This document shows, one piece after another, positions 1 through 8,335 of a DNA stretch of 64,000 bases. The notes beneath the pieces were generated by a model. It searched no databases and was not told the DNA's origin. It worked only from the letters and a program-made list of their open reading frames with translations. Source of the stretch: Vogesella sp. XCS3 (GTDB taxonomy: Bacteria > Pseudomonadota > Gammaproteobacteria > Burkholderiales > Chromobacteriaceae); NCBI RefSeq assembly GCF_020616155.1, contig NZ_CP085530.1:3186501-3250500 (forward strand), given 5' to 3'. How positions within the stretch are numbered: position 1 is the stretch's first letter; the number at the start of each line of letters is the position of its first letter. Made by a program: the position numbers and the translations under genes.

Positions 1-1
1 A

Positions 2-205
2 CACAACCGCCGCGGCAGCCTGAGCGACGCCCAGCTGGCGCGTGCCGGCCTGGCGCCGCTGGACAGCAACAAGCCCGCCGGCCTGGGCCTGGGGGTCATG
101 CTGTCGCACGTCACGCTGTCGCACCTGGGCGGCGAACTGAACCTGGATAACGACCCGCAGGGCGGTGTACGCGCCACCTTGCGCCTGCCACTGGATACAC
201 CATGA
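2..205 (+). CDS. Sensor histidine kinase, C-terminal fragment (RegB/PrrB-like)
   Basis: Only the last 67 codons are in the window; the gene begins upstream. The fragment holds the end of a HATPase domain: a G2-type glycine box (GLGLGVMLSH) and a closing strand pattern (GGVRATLRLPL). Its stop overlaps the start of the next gene by ATGA (202-205), so kinase and regulator are translationally coupled. Because that regulator is of the RegA/PrrA/ActR type, the kinase is inferred to be the redox-sensing partner (RegB/PrrB/RoxS). The sensor domain cannot be seen, so the assignment rests on the neighbour. Confidence 0.75.
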   Translation, partial: HNRRGSLSDAQLARAGLAPLDSNKPAGLGLGVMLSHVTLSHLGGELNLDNDPQGGVRATLRLPLDTP

Positions 206-729
206 ACGACTTGCTGATTATTGATGACGACGTGGCGTTTGCCGGCGTACTGGCGCGCAGCCTGGCGCGGCGCGGCTATACGGTGCGCCATGCGGCCAAC
301 CCTGATGCGGCGCTGGCCGAAGTGGCGGCGGCAGCGCCGCCGCAGATCATTCTGGACCTGAACCTGGCCGGCGAAAGCGGCCTGCGCCTGCTGCCCCAGC
401 TGCTGGAGAAAGCACCCGATGCGCGCGTACTGGTGCTGACCGGCTACGCCAGCATTGCCACCGCGGTAGAGGCGGTGAAGCTGGGGGCGGTGAATTATCT
501 GTCCAAGCCGGCTGGCGTGGATGACATCCTGGGCGCACTGGGCCAGGTGGCGGCCAACCCCGAGCAGGACGTTACCGCGCAGCCCATGTCGCTCAAGCGC
601 GTGAGCTGGGAGCATCTGCAGCGCGTGCTGGCCGAGCACGACGGCAATGTATCGGCCACCGCCCGCGCCCTCAATATGCACCGCCGCACGCTGCAGCGCA
701 TGCTGGCCAAGCGGCCGGTCAAAAACTGA
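202..729 (+). CDS. RegA/PrrA/ActR-type response regulator
   Basis: A 175-residue two-domain response regulator. The receiver domain (about 1-120) has the acidic cluster DDD at 8-10 and the phospho-acceptor Asp52 (IILDLNL), with the conserved Lys of YLSKP near 102. A short linker leads to a Fis-type helix-turn-helix (about 130-170), whose segment NVSATARALNMHRRTLQR is typical of the RegA/PrrA/ActR/RoxR family. These regulators control respiration and other redox-linked operons in response to a quinone-sensing kinase. It overlaps the kinase gene by 4 bp. One copy of the GTTGGCCGCA repeat lies at codons 30-33 (AAN reading). The targets cannot be told from the sequence. Confidence 0.88.
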   Translation: MNDLLIIDDDVAFAGVLARSLARRGYTVRHAANPDAALAEVAAAAPPQIILDLNLAGESGLRLLPQLLEKAPDARVLVLTGYASIATAVEAVKLGAVNYLSKPAGVDDILGALGQVAANPEQDVTAQPMSLKRVSWEHLQRVLAEHDGNVSATARALNMHRRTLQRMLAKRPVKN

Positions 730-904
730 GCTCGCAGGCGCCGTGAGCGCAGGCCACCGCCGGGCGGCTGCCGGGGCGGCTTGCCAAATGGCTGCCTGGC
801 ACCAGCAGTGTACGGCGTTCGCATAAAGGCTTTGGCGTGCTGGCCCTGCGGCACAAATACACCACTTCGCAGCGGAACTTATTGCCAAGTCCCTGATAAA
901 ACCA

Positions 905-933
905 TGGACAATCTAGAGCAATTGCGTTAAATT
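905..933 (+). promoter_or_regulatory. Sigma-70-like promoter of candidate sRNA
   Basis: TGGACA (905-910), a 17-bp spacer, then TAAATT (928-933). This matches the consensus at 5 of 6 and 4 of 6 positions with ideal spacing. Transcription would start near 940 and run into the terminator ending at 1060. Confidence 0.45.
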
Positions 934-939
934 GTGCAC

Positions 940-1060
940 CGCACTCAAGCCGAAAGGTTTTTGTGGTGTTAGCCCCTCGAAGCATCGTGTCGGCCCCTCG
1001 CCGGCGAGATGTTTCTTCCTCGTGTTGGCCCCTGTGGAGGACCCTCAGGGGATTTTTTTT
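940..1060 (+). ncRNA. Candidate small regulatory RNA with CCCUC loop
   Basis: This stretch of the 383-bp gap between the RegA-like gene and the PAS gene has no credible ORF but looks like an sRNA of about 120 nt. A promoter lies just upstream. Hairpin 1 (942-965) is AAGCC-GAAA-GGTTT with a second CAC/GTG stem below it. Hairpin 2 (983-1011) pairs CATC/GATG and CGGC/GCCG and displays CCCTC (995-999) in its loop. A further CCCCTC lies single-stranded at 973-978. An intrinsic terminator closes the transcript. C-rich loops of this kind pair with Shine-Dalgarno regions in known sRNAs. Its identity and targets are unknown; the fold was done by hand. Confidence 0.5.
1029..1060 (+). terminator. Intrinsic terminator
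   Basis: CCCCTG (1029-1034) pairs with CAGGGG (1046-1051), followed by A and eight T. It serves the candidate sRNA, or the kinase-regulator transcript by read-through. Confidence 0.75.
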
Positions 1061-1112
1061 GCCCGTCGTTTTTGCGTTTACTCCCGCTATTCCCCTGCCC
1101 GCCCTGTAGAAC

Positions 1113-2288
1113 CTAGTTTTGCGACGGGCGCCCGCCCGCGGCTTCTGTATCCAGCTCGGTAATGGATGCCAGCACGTGCGGCTTCCCCCCCACAATCAGG
1201 GGCGAGAGACCTATCTTGCAAGGAAACAGGCTGCCATCACGCCGTCTGGCTTGCAGCACCTGGCTGTCTGCCATCTGGCGGCTCGCGGGGGCGTGCAGAT
1301 AGTGCTTCATCTTGTCCTGGTGCTGTTCGCGCTGGGTTTCCGATAGCAGGTAGCCAAAATGCTGCCCCAGCAGGGTGGCGCGCGGGTAGCCGAACAGGCT
1401 TTCCATGCGGCTGTTGACCAGCCGGATCAGCCCGGCGTCGTCTACCATCATCAGCCCGTCAGGGATGGCTTCCACTACCTGGCGCAGCAGGGCTTCGTTT
1501 TGCCGCAAGGCGTCTTCGCTGCGCAGGCGCGCGCTGATATCGATCGCCGATGGAATCAGGTGGGTAATACGGCCGTATTCGTCGCGCAGTGGCGCCAGCA
1601 TAAAGTCTATGGGTGTCAGCGCGTTGTTCGCCAGGCGTACCACCACGTCAAAGCGTGATACCTCGCCACAGGCTGCCCGCAGTACTGCGTGTTGTATCTG
1701 TGCCTGGATCTGGGGTGAATAATTCCACCAGGGGCAGTCCCAGAATTTCAGCCCGCGTACGTCTTCGATGCGTATGCCGGCGGCTTCTAGTGGCGCGCGG
1801 TTGGCACTTTGCAAGGTGCCGTCCGGTGCCAGTACACCGACAAAGGCAAACAGGTTGTCCAGCACGCGGCGCAGGTGGCCTTCGTTTTCGCGCTGGGCGC
1901 GTTCGGCTTCGTGGCGGGCGGTGACGTCTTCTACCATGGCCACAATGCCGCAGGGCTGGCCGTCTGGCATGGGTAGCGGGTGGTAGCTGGCTTCCCAGTG
2001 CCGCAGCTGGCCGGAGCCGGGGGGGATTTCTGCACTGGCGGCAAAGCGCGTGCGCGGCTCGCCACTGCGTTGTACCGCCAGCATGATGGCTTCCAGCGCC
2101 GGGCCGGCGTCGGGTATCACGTCGCGCGGGCGTTTGCCGATGTGGGCCTCAGGGGGCAGGCCGTTGGAGTCGGCCAGCCGCTGGTTGATATGCAGGTAGC
2201 GGAAATCGGCGTCCAGCACCGCAATGCCGATCGGCACGCTAGTCAGCAGGGTGTTTACCAGCCCTGATGGGTCGGGGAGGCAGGACAT
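1113..2288 (-). CDS. Triple-PAS domain protein without output domain
   Basis: A 391-residue protein made of three PAS/PAC units: about 10-130 (ending IVAMVEDVTARHEAE), about 140-260 (ending HLIPSAIDISARLR) and about 265-380 (ending VLASITELD). No transmembrane segment, kinase, GGDEF, EAL or HTH domain follows, so it is a sensor module that must signal through a partner. I chose the ATG at 2288, which follows an AAAGG-like ribosome site; a TTG start 27 bp upstream is possible. It faces the RegA-like gene tail to tail. The ligand (haem, flavin or other) is not predictable. It could be part of a larger system encoded elsewhere. Confidence 0.75.
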   Translation of the reverse strand: MSCLPDPSGLVNTLLTSVPIGIAVLDADFRYLHINQRLADSNGLPPEAHIGKRPRDVIPDAGPALEAIMLAVQRSGEPRTRFAASAEIPPGSGQLRHWEASYHPLPMPDGQPCGIVAMVEDVTARHEAERAQRENEGHLRRVLDNLFAFVGVLAPDGTLQSANRAPLEAAGIRIEDVRGLKFWDCPWWNYSPQIQAQIQHAVLRAACGEVSRFDVVVRLANNALTPIDFMLAPLRDEYGRITHLIPSAIDISARLRSEDALRQNEALLRQVVEAIPDGLMMVDDAGLIRLVNSRMESLFGYPRATLLGQHFGYLLSETQREQHQDKMKHYLHAPASRQMADSQVLQARRRDGSLFPCKIGLSPLIVGGKPHVLASITELDTEAAGGRPSQN

Positions 2289-2417
2289 TGGGCAACCTTT
2301 TATCGAAATGACCAATATTCAGGATAGCCATTTGTCCTGACAAGACAATGCTTTTCAGATACCGGCATACAGGGCGCATGCCATGCCCGCTATAACGCAG
2401 GCCGGCGTGGGCAGTAT

Positions 2418-3800
2418 TTACAGCCAGCGCCCAGGGTTCATGATGTTTTGCGGGTCCAGCTGTTGTTTGATGCCGCGCATGATGGCCAGCGCCGCCGGGT
2501 CTTTGTAACGCTGCAGCCAGTGCGCTTTTAGCTGGCCTATGCCGTGCTCTGCGGCCAAGGTGCCACGGTAGCGGTACACATGCTCGTAGACGATGGCGTT
2601 GACGGCGTTTTCGTCGGCAAACAGTTCGGCGTTGCCGAGGCGGGTATAGCTGATGTTGTAGTGCAGGTTGCCGTCGCCGGCGTGGCCGAAGGCGACGATA
2701 CGCACGCCTGGGAAGGCTGCGTCCAGCGCCGCGCCGCAGCTGGCCAGAAAGGCCGGTATCGCCGAGCTGGGCACGCCGATATCGTGCTTGATGCTGGGGC
2801 CTTCGCGCTTTTGCATGTCGGAGATGTCTTCGCGCAGCTGCCACAGGCTGGCGCGTTCGGCCTCGCTTTGCGCCAGCACGCCGTCGTGGAAGGCCTGGCT
2901 GCCTAGCCACTGCTCGAAACTGGCTTGCAGTGCCGCCGGCTCGCCGCCGTCGGACAGCTCCACCAGCAGTGCCCACGGCGCAAAGAACGGCATGCAGCCG
3001 GGCTTGTGGCGCTCGGAGATACGCTGGCAAGGCTCGGAGATCATCTCGAAGGTGGTCAGCCGGTCGCCAAAGCGTGCTTGTAGCGCGTTCAGCGTGGCAA
3101 TGGCGGCCTCGGCACTGTCTACCGCCAGCAGCGCGGTGCTGTAGGCGGTGGGTAGCGCAAACAGCTTGAGCGTGGCGCCGGTAATCAGCCCCAGCTGGCC
3201 TTCTGCACCGATGAATAGCTGTTTTACGTCCAGGCCGGTGGTGTCCTTGCGCAGGGCGGACAGCGCGTCCAGCAGCGTGCCGTCCGGCAGCACCACCTCC
3301 AGCCCCAGCGTCAGCTCGCGCATGGTGCCGTAGCGCAGCACGGCCAGGCCGCCGGCGTTGGTGGACAGGTTGCCGCCGATCTGGCAGCTGCCCTCGCTGG
3401 CCAGCGACAGCGGAAACAGCCGCCCCACGCTGGCGGCCGCCTGCTGTACCTGGGCCAGTGTGCAGCCGGCGTCCACGGTGATCGACAGGTTGGCCGCATC
3501 GATATGGCGCACGCGCTGCATGCGGCGCAGGCCGATGATGAGCTGGCGGCCGCTGCCGTCCGGCGTGGCGGCACCGCAGGTTGAGGTGTTGCCGCCTTGC
3601 GGCACGATGGCGATGCCCTCGGCAGCACACAAGGTGATGAGCGCGGCGACTTCTTCGCGGCTGGCCGGTAGCGCCATCGCCAGCGGCAGGCCGGTATAGC
3701 GGCCACGCATGTCGGTCACCGCCGGCGCTAGCGCGTGCGGGTCGGTCAGCAGGTTGGCCGCACCCACAATGGCGGCCAGGCGGGCGTGCAGATCAGTCAT
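2418..3800 (-). CDS. FAD-binding oxidase, D-2-hydroxyacid dehydrogenase type (GlcD/D2HGDH family)
   Basis: A 460-residue flavoprotein with an N-terminal FAD_binding_4 (PCMH) domain (about 1-215; IVPQGGNTS and the run SCQIGGNLSTNAGG contact FAD). The C-terminal FAD-oxidase_C domain has the metal/substrate signature GHAGDGNLHYN near 365 and ends with NIMNPGRW. This is the plan of D-lactate, glycolate and D-2-hydroxyglutarate dehydrogenases, which pass electrons from a D-2-hydroxy acid to an acceptor. The substrate cannot be fixed; the D2HGDH-like branch is my best guess. ATG 3800 overlaps the stop of the upstream CxxCGxCC gene by 8 bp, so they are coupled. Two GTTGGCCGCA repeats fall in the gene. 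Confidence 0.85.
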   Translation of the reverse strand: MTDLHARLAAIVGAANLLTDPHALAPAVTDMRGRYTGLPLAMALPASREEVAALITLCAAEGIAIVPQGGNTSTCGAATPDGSGRQLIIGLRRMQRVRHIDAANLSITVDAGCTLAQVQQAAASVGRLFPLSLASEGSCQIGGNLSTNAGGLAVLRYGTMRELTLGLEVVLPDGTLLDALSALRKDTTGLDVKQLFIGAEGQLGLITGATLKLFALPTAYSTALLAVDSAEAAIATLNALQARFGDRLTTFEMISEPCQRISERHKPGCMPFFAPWALLVELSDGGEPAALQASFEQWLGSQAFHDGVLAQSEAERASLWQLREDISDMQKREGPSIKHDIGVPSSAIPAFLASCGAALDAAFPGVRIVAFGHAGDGNLHYNISYTRLGNAELFADENAVNAIVYEHVYRYRGTLAAEHGIGQLKAHWLQRYKDPAALAIMRGIKQQLDPQNIMNPGRWL

Positions 3801-4134
3801 CTTGGGCTTCCGTTTCGGGGCGGGCTTCGACGTAGGCATCGCAGCCGTGGCCTATGGCCAGGTAGCGGCGCGCCAGGCGCTGGAATAGCGGCACCGCGGT
3901 GGCAGGCAGCCAGCGCAGGTAGTGGCGTGGCGCCAGCAGCAGGCCGCAGCCGTAGCGGGTATCGGCGGCCTGCCATTGCAGCGCCGGGCAGGCGCCGTGG
4001 CGGTGGCCCAGCAGCAGGCTCGATAGCGGGCAGGGCGCGGCGGCGCAGCACACGCCACAGCCATTGCACGGCGCGCCCGGCATGGGTTTGGCCGGTGCTG
4101 CGTGCTGTAGCCAGATGCGCTGCGGCTGCGCCAT
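3793..4134 (-). CDS. Small CxxCGxCC cysteine-cluster protein (YkgJ-like)
   Basis: A 113-residue protein with the N-terminal motif CNGCGVCC (residues 23-30), then Cys35, Cys49 and Cys63. This arrangement is typical of the zinc- or iron-chelating CxxCxxCC (YkgJ-like) family, whose function is poorly known. No signal peptide or membrane segment is evident. Its stop overlaps the start of the FAD oxidase by 8 bp, which suggests the two proteins are made together. A role in metal or Fe-S supply to the oxidase is possible but is inference only. The start ATG at 4134 lies 8 bp past the stop of the upstream GST gene. Confidence 0.75.
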   Translation of the reverse strand: MAQPQRIWLQHAAPAKPMPGAPCNGCGVCCAAAPCPLSSLLLGHRHGACPALQWQAADTRYGCGLLLAPRHYLRWLPATAVPLFQRLARRYLAIGHGCDAYVEARPETEAQDD

Positions 4135-4142
4135 GGCGGGGT

Positions 4143-4766
4143 TTACTCGTCGATATCCGGTGCCATCAGCGTGGCCGGGTGTTCCCAACCCGGCTGCGCA
4201 GCGATGCGCGCCAGCCAGGCGGCCACATGCGGCCAGGCGTCCAGCGTCAGGCCGGCGTCGTCGATCAGCCACAGGTAGGCGCTGGCCGACAGGTCGGCAA
4301 TGGTCAGGCCGCTGGTCAGCAGGTAGTCCTGCTTGGCCAGGTGGGCGTCCAGCACGTCCAGGTCGCGGCAGGTACGCGCTTCCAGCCAGGCGTCGGCGCC
4401 CGCATCCAGCGGGGCAAACTTGCGCGCGTAGCGCAGGTTGGGCAGCGAAAAGCCAATGCGGTTGGCCTCCCAGCTCAGCCATTCGCGTATGCCCTGGCGC
4501 TCGCCCGGCTGACCGGCCAGCACGCCTTCGCTTTCGGCCAGCCATTGCAGGATGGCGTTGGACTGCACCATCGGTTCGCCATCCACCACCAGTGCCGGCA
4601 CTTCGTCCCAGCGGCTGGCGGCGCGGAAGTCGGTGTCGCGTTCTTCGCGCGGCAGGCTCAGCGCTACGTGGCGGTATTCGTGCGATACATCGCCCAGTAC
4701 CAAGGCCAGGCGCACTTTGTAGCTGTGGCCGGAAAGACGGTTGCCGAACAGGGTGATCTTGCTCAT
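4143..4766 (-). CDS. Glutathione S-transferase family protein
   Basis: A 207-residue protein with the GST plan: an N-terminal thioredoxin-like domain (about 1-80) opening with KITLFGNRLSGHSYKVRLAL, a cis-Pro segment (DEVPALVVDGEPMVQSNAILQWL) with the glutathione-binding Gln-Ser, and an all-helical C-terminal domain with TIADLSASAYLWL. It conjugates or otherwise handles glutathione; the substrate is unknown. It is first in a likely leftward operon with the cysteine-cluster protein and FAD oxidase (8-bp gap, then 8-bp overlap). Confidence 0.88.
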   Translation of the reverse strand: MSKITLFGNRLSGHSYKVRLALVLGDVSHEYRHVALSLPREERDTDFRAASRWDEVPALVVDGEPMVQSNAILQWLAESEGVLAGQPGERQGIREWLSWEANRIGFSLPNLRYARKFAPLDAGADAWLEARTCRDLDVLDAHLAKQDYLLTSGLTIADLSASAYLWLIDDAGLTLDAWPHVAAWLARIAAQPGWEHPATLMAPDIDE

Positions 4767-4840
4767 GTGGGGTTCCTGTGCCTGCGTGGGCGTATGCATA
4801 AAAGCACGATGATACGCCCAAGGCGCGGGCGGTGGCAGCC

Positions 4841-5488
4841 CTATAGCCAGCCAGCCGGCAGGCGCTGGCCCAGCCATAGCAGGATTTCCGCCCCTGCCCA
4901 CCACAGTAGCCCTACGTAGAGCCAGGCCAGCACGGTGGCCGCATAGCCGGCCAGCAGCATGCCGCCGTCGCGCACGCGCAGGCCCCAGGCCAGCAGGGCG
5001 ATAGCGGCGGCGGGTACCACGTTGTCGAACGACACCAGCGGCATCGGCGTCATCATCGATGCACCGGCCAGCGCCAGCATGCTGCCGTTCAGCCAGCGCC
5101 AGCGCGGGCCACTCAGGGCCAGCAGGCGCGGCTGGCTGATGCGCCCCAGCACGCCGGCCAGACGGTGGAGTACGCGGTGCAGCGGGCCATGCAAGGCGTG
5201 GGGGACGTGGCGGCGGCCTAGCCAGGCGGGTAGTGGAAAGGGGCGAGCCAGCGCGACAGACAGGGCAACCAGCAGACAAAACGCCCCCACGGTGGTGGCC
5301 ATGCCGGGAATGGCCACCGGCAACAGCAGCGGTGCGGCCAACAGCCCCAGCCAGGTGAGCTGCTGGCGCGGGTGGCGGCCGATGACCTCGCCTAGCGTGC
5401 CGTGCTGCAGTTGCTGCGCGGCCAGCGCGATGCGCAGCCAGCTGCTGCGTGGTGTGGTTTTAAGCGAACGGAGGCGGGTAGGCAGCAT
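4841..5488 (-). CDS. ExoD-family membrane protein
   Basis: A protein of about 215 residues of the exopolysaccharide synthesis ExoD family (PF06055). Several hydrophobic stretches are visible: LTWLGLLAAPLLLPVAIPGM, TVGAFCLLVALSVALA, a central pair, and AATVLAWLYVGLLWWAGAEIL near the C terminus. ExoD affects exopolysaccharide production in rhizobia, but the biochemical role is not established. I chose ATG 5488; a TTG 21 bp upstream is an alternative, and neither has a strong ribosome site. It stands alone between the GST and aldehyde dehydrogenase genes. Confidence 0.8.
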   Translation of the reverse strand: MLPTRLRSLKTTPRSSWLRIALAAQQLQHGTLGEVIGRHPRQQLTWLGLLAAPLLLPVAIPGMATTVGAFCLLVALSVALARPFPLPAWLGRRHVPHALHGPLHRVLHRLAGVLGRISQPRLLALSGPRWRWLNGSMLALAGASMMTPMPLVSFDNVVPAAAIALLAWGLRVRDGGMLLAGYAATVLAWLYVGLLWWAGAEILLWLGQRLPAGWL

Positions 5489-5542
5489 GGTGGCGGCAAG
5501 TGAAAGCAACAGTGCGATGCGACCGCTCCGTTACCCGCCAGT

Positions 5543-6898
5543 TCACTTTTGCCAGTAGGTTTTCACGTTTACAAACTCGTACAGGCCGAACTCGGACAGC
5601 TCGCGGCCGTAGCCAGAGGCCTTCACGCCGCCAAAAGGCAGGCGCAGGTCGGAGCTGGTGTAGCGGTTGATGAACACCGCGCCGGCTTCGATGTCGCGGC
5701 CCAGCTGCCAGGCACGCTCGACATCTGCGCTGAAAATGCTGGCGCCCAGGCCGAAGGGCGTGTCGTTGGCCAGCCTCAGCGCGTCGGCCTCGTCGCGGGC
5801 ACGCAGGATGGTGGCTACCGGGCCGAATACTTCTTCCTGGTATACGCGGCAAGCCGGCGTGACGTGGTCCAGCACCGTGGCCGGGTAGAAGAAACCGGCG
5901 CCGTGCGGCATCACACCGCCTGCCAGCAGGCTGGCGCCGTGGCTGACCGCGTCCAGCACCTGGGCGTGCAGCGCCTCGCGCAGGTCGGCGCGTGCCAGCG
6001 GTGCCAGCGTGGTGTGCTCGTCGGCCGGGTGGCCGGGGCGCAGCGCGGCCACGTGTTGCAGAAAGCGCGCCACAAAGGCATCGGCAATCTCGGGTACCAC
6101 GATCATGCGCTTGGCAGCGTTGCAGCTCTGGCCGGCGTCGCGGTAGCGCGAGTGGGCGGCTTCTTGCGCGGCGGCGTCGATATCGGCGTCGGCCAGCACA
6201 ATAAAGGGGTTGCTACCGCCCAGCTCCAGCACGGTTTTCTTCAGGTGGCGGCCGGCCAGTGCGGCCACCTGGCGGCCAGCGGTGGTGGAGCCGGTAAACG
6301 CCACCGCGTCACAGCCCTTGATGGCGTCCTCGGCCATGTCGTGGTTGATCCAGGCCACGTCCAGCACGTCCAGCCCGGCCTCGTGCACGATATCCAGCAG
6401 CAGGGCCGTGCATTGCGGTACCGACGGCGCCGGTTTCACCAGGCAGCCGTTACCGGCCATCAGCGCCGGGATGGCAAAGCGCAGTACCTGCCACACCGGG
6501 TAGTTCCACGGCATGATGGCCAGCACCAGGCCCAGGGGCTCGAAAGCCACGCCGCTGCGGCTGGCCTGGGTGGGGATGTCCTTGGGTGCCAGCAGCGTGG
6601 GTGCCAGCTCGGCGTAGTAGCGGATCAGCTGGGCTGACTTGTCGATCTCGGCCAGGCATTCGCGTTCCAGCTTGCCCACTTCCAGCGATACCAGCGCCGC
6701 CAGCGCGTGACGGTGGGCGCTCAGCGCGTCGGCCAGGCGTAGCAGGCGGCTGGCGCGGGTGGCGGTATCCTGGTGAGCCCAGTGGTGCTGGGCGCGGCGC
6801 AGCGCAGCCAGCTGGCTGGCCAGTTGTTCGCTACTGGCAATCGGGCGTGTGAAGACGACTTCGCCGGAGGCGGGGTTACAGCTGGTGAAGGCGGTCAT
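5543..6898 (-). CDS. NAD(P)-dependent succinate-semialdehyde dehydrogenase-type ALDH (YneI/Sad-like)
   Basis: A 451-residue aldehyde dehydrogenase. The catalytic Cys is in GQSCNAAKR, the general-base Glu in VLELGGSNPF, and the cofactor-binding segment is PWNYPVWQ to KPAPSVPQ. The C-terminal PFGGVKASGYGRE is conserved. The SCNAAKR context and the length of about 450 fit the YneI/Sad and GabD1 branch, which oxidises succinate semialdehyde to succinate in GABA or putrescine breakdown. puuB lies 3.6 kb away, which is consistent with polyamine use but not proof. It is read leftwards from ATG 6898. Confidence 0.85.
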   Translation of the reverse strand: MTAFTSCNPASGEVVFTRPIASSEQLASQLAALRRAQHHWAHQDTATRASRLLRLADALSAHRHALAALVSLEVGKLERECLAEIDKSAQLIRYYAELAPTLLAPKDIPTQASRSGVAFEPLGLVLAIMPWNYPVWQVLRFAIPALMAGNGCLVKPAPSVPQCTALLLDIVHEAGLDVLDVAWINHDMAEDAIKGCDAVAFTGSTTAGRQVAALAGRHLKKTVLELGGSNPFIVLADADIDAAAQEAAHSRYRDAGQSCNAAKRMIVVPEIADAFVARFLQHVAALRPGHPADEHTTLAPLARADLREALHAQVLDAVSHGASLLAGGVMPHGAGFFYPATVLDHVTPACRVYQEEVFGPVATILRARDEADALRLANDTPFGLGASIFSADVERAWQLGRDIEAGAVFINRYTSSDLRLPFGGVKASGYGRELSEFGLYEFVNVKTYWQK

Positions 6899-6949
6899 GG
6901 CAGGGCGTAGTAAAGGGGTTACATGACGGAAGCACCCCACTGTAACAAA

Positions 6950-6998
6950 TGCGGCCAACCCTGACCACGCTGCCGCAGCACGGGTAAGGTTGGCCGCA
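6950..6998. repeat. Inverted pair of the GTTGGCCGCA repeat, hairpin
   Basis: TGCGGCCAAC (6950-6959) and GTTGGCCGCA (6989-6998) are perfectly inverted, with a GGTT/AACC extension, and lie between the stop of the gene ending at 7015 and the start of the ALDH gene. On the minus strand the stem is followed by ATTTGTT, so it may end transcription of the upstream gene. Confidence 0.8.
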
Positions 6999-7014
6999 GC
7001 AGCAAGGCGGGTGT

Positions 7015-8190
7015 TTATGCCGGCTGCAGATCCAGCGGTTTTTCGCCGGTGAGGAAGTAGTGCATGGTTTCGCTGGCGCTGCGGATGGCGTCGCCAAACG
7101 GCAGCGGGTCGGCGCCGCGGAAGAACAGCCCTTTGCTGACCTCGCCACGGAAGGCGGCCGCCAGTTTCAGGTCGATGCAGAACTGGCCTACCTTGGCCAG
7201 GCCGTCGCGCAGGCCGCACACGGTCAGGCAGTTCAGCGCCTGCGTGCAGCGCGCCGGGTCGGCTTTGGCGTTGGCTTGCAGCTTGTCTTCGCGCTTGAGG
7301 TAGCTTTTCAGGAACGGCGTCAGCACGCCGCGCGCCGGCAGGCCGGCTACCGACATGAATTCGGCAATGTCGTCGCGGCTGGCACCGGCCAGCGTGCGTT
7401 TGAAGTTGATGTGGGCGTCGCCGTCGCTGGTGACGGCAAACGCGGTGCCGATCTGCACGGCGCTGGCACCGTAGCTGTTCAGGTAGGTTTGTACTTTTTC
7501 GTGGCTGTTGACGCCACCGGCCACGATCAGCGGTACGCGTTCGCGCTCCAGGCCCAGGTCTTTGAACAGCGCGAAGGTTTCTTCCAGCACGCGGGCAAAG
7601 TCGAATTTGGCATCGCCCACGTCGGCAATGCGCGCCGCGCCCAGGTGGCCACCGGCGTGATTGGGGTGCTCGATCACGATGGCGTCCGGCAGACGCCCCT
7701 TTTTCATCCAGCGCTTGAGCACGATACCGATGCCGCGCGACTCGGACAGAATGGGAATCAGCGCCACGTCCGGGTGGCTGGCGGTCATTTCCGGCAGGTC
7801 CAGCGGCAGGCCGGCACCCATTACCACGGCGTGGGCGCCCGATTCGCACGCCTGGCGTACCAGCGCGGCGTGGTTGTCTACCGCCTTCATCACGTTTACC
7901 GCCACCATGCCATTACCTTCTGCACGTGCCAGCGCACCCTTGATTTCACGGTCCAGCGCGATCAGGTTCAGGCGGTTGATGCCTTCCTGGCCTTGCTGGT
8001 TGGCCGCATCGGCCATCAGGTCTGCGTGCAGGTGGCGCAGGTCCACGCTGGCCACGGTACCCAGGCCACCCGCCCTTGCTACGGCGCCGGCCAGCTGTTT
8101 GGCGGAGATACCCACGCCCATGCCTCCTTGCACGATAGGCAGGAGTTCACGGCCACGGATGACGAGGGGGGCAAAAAGGGAGCGGGACAT
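7015..8190 (-). CDS. Nitronate monooxygenase / NPD-type flavoprotein
   Basis: A 391-residue TIM-barrel flavoprotein. It opens with LPIVQGGMGVGIS and carries AVVMGAGLP, IEHPNHAGGHLG and VPLIVAGGVNS, then ASAVQIGTAFA near 245. These are the FMN-binding and active-site patterns of nitronate monooxygenase and the related enoyl-ACP reductase II family. The NAGGHLG segment carries the histidine region used in catalysis. The C-terminal 100 residues, with Cys-rich CTQALNCLTVCGL, are longer than in classical nitronate monooxygenase, so the true substrate may differ. ATG 8190 was chosen; a longer N-terminal reading lacks conservation. Confidence 0.8.
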   Translation of the reverse strand: MSRSLFAPLVIRGRELLPIVQGGMGVGISAKQLAGAVARAGGLGTVASVDLRHLHADLMADAANQQGQEGINRLNLIALDREIKGALARAEGNGMVAVNVMKAVDNHAALVRQACESGAHAVVMGAGLPLDLPEMTASHPDVALIPILSESRGIGIVLKRWMKKGRLPDAIVIEHPNHAGGHLGAARIADVGDAKFDFARVLEETFALFKDLGLERERVPLIVAGGVNSHEKVQTYLNSYGASAVQIGTAFAVTSDGDAHINFKRTLAGASRDDIAEFMSVAGLPARGVLTPFLKSYLKREDKLQANAKADPARCTQALNCLTVCGLRDGLAKVGQFCIDLKLAAAFRGEVSKGLFFRGADPLPFGDAIRSASETMHYFLTGEKPLDLQPA

Positions 8191-8335
8191 GCGTGCTTTC
8201 GGGTGATTAGAGCAGGAGCACGATTCTGACCAGCGTAAAAAAGCCGTGCGTTGACGAGCGTCAAGCACGGCCGGATAGGGCAATGTCCTGCCCGGGGCCT
8301 GCGCCTTGGCAAGACCGAGTGTTAACAGGGCCTCA

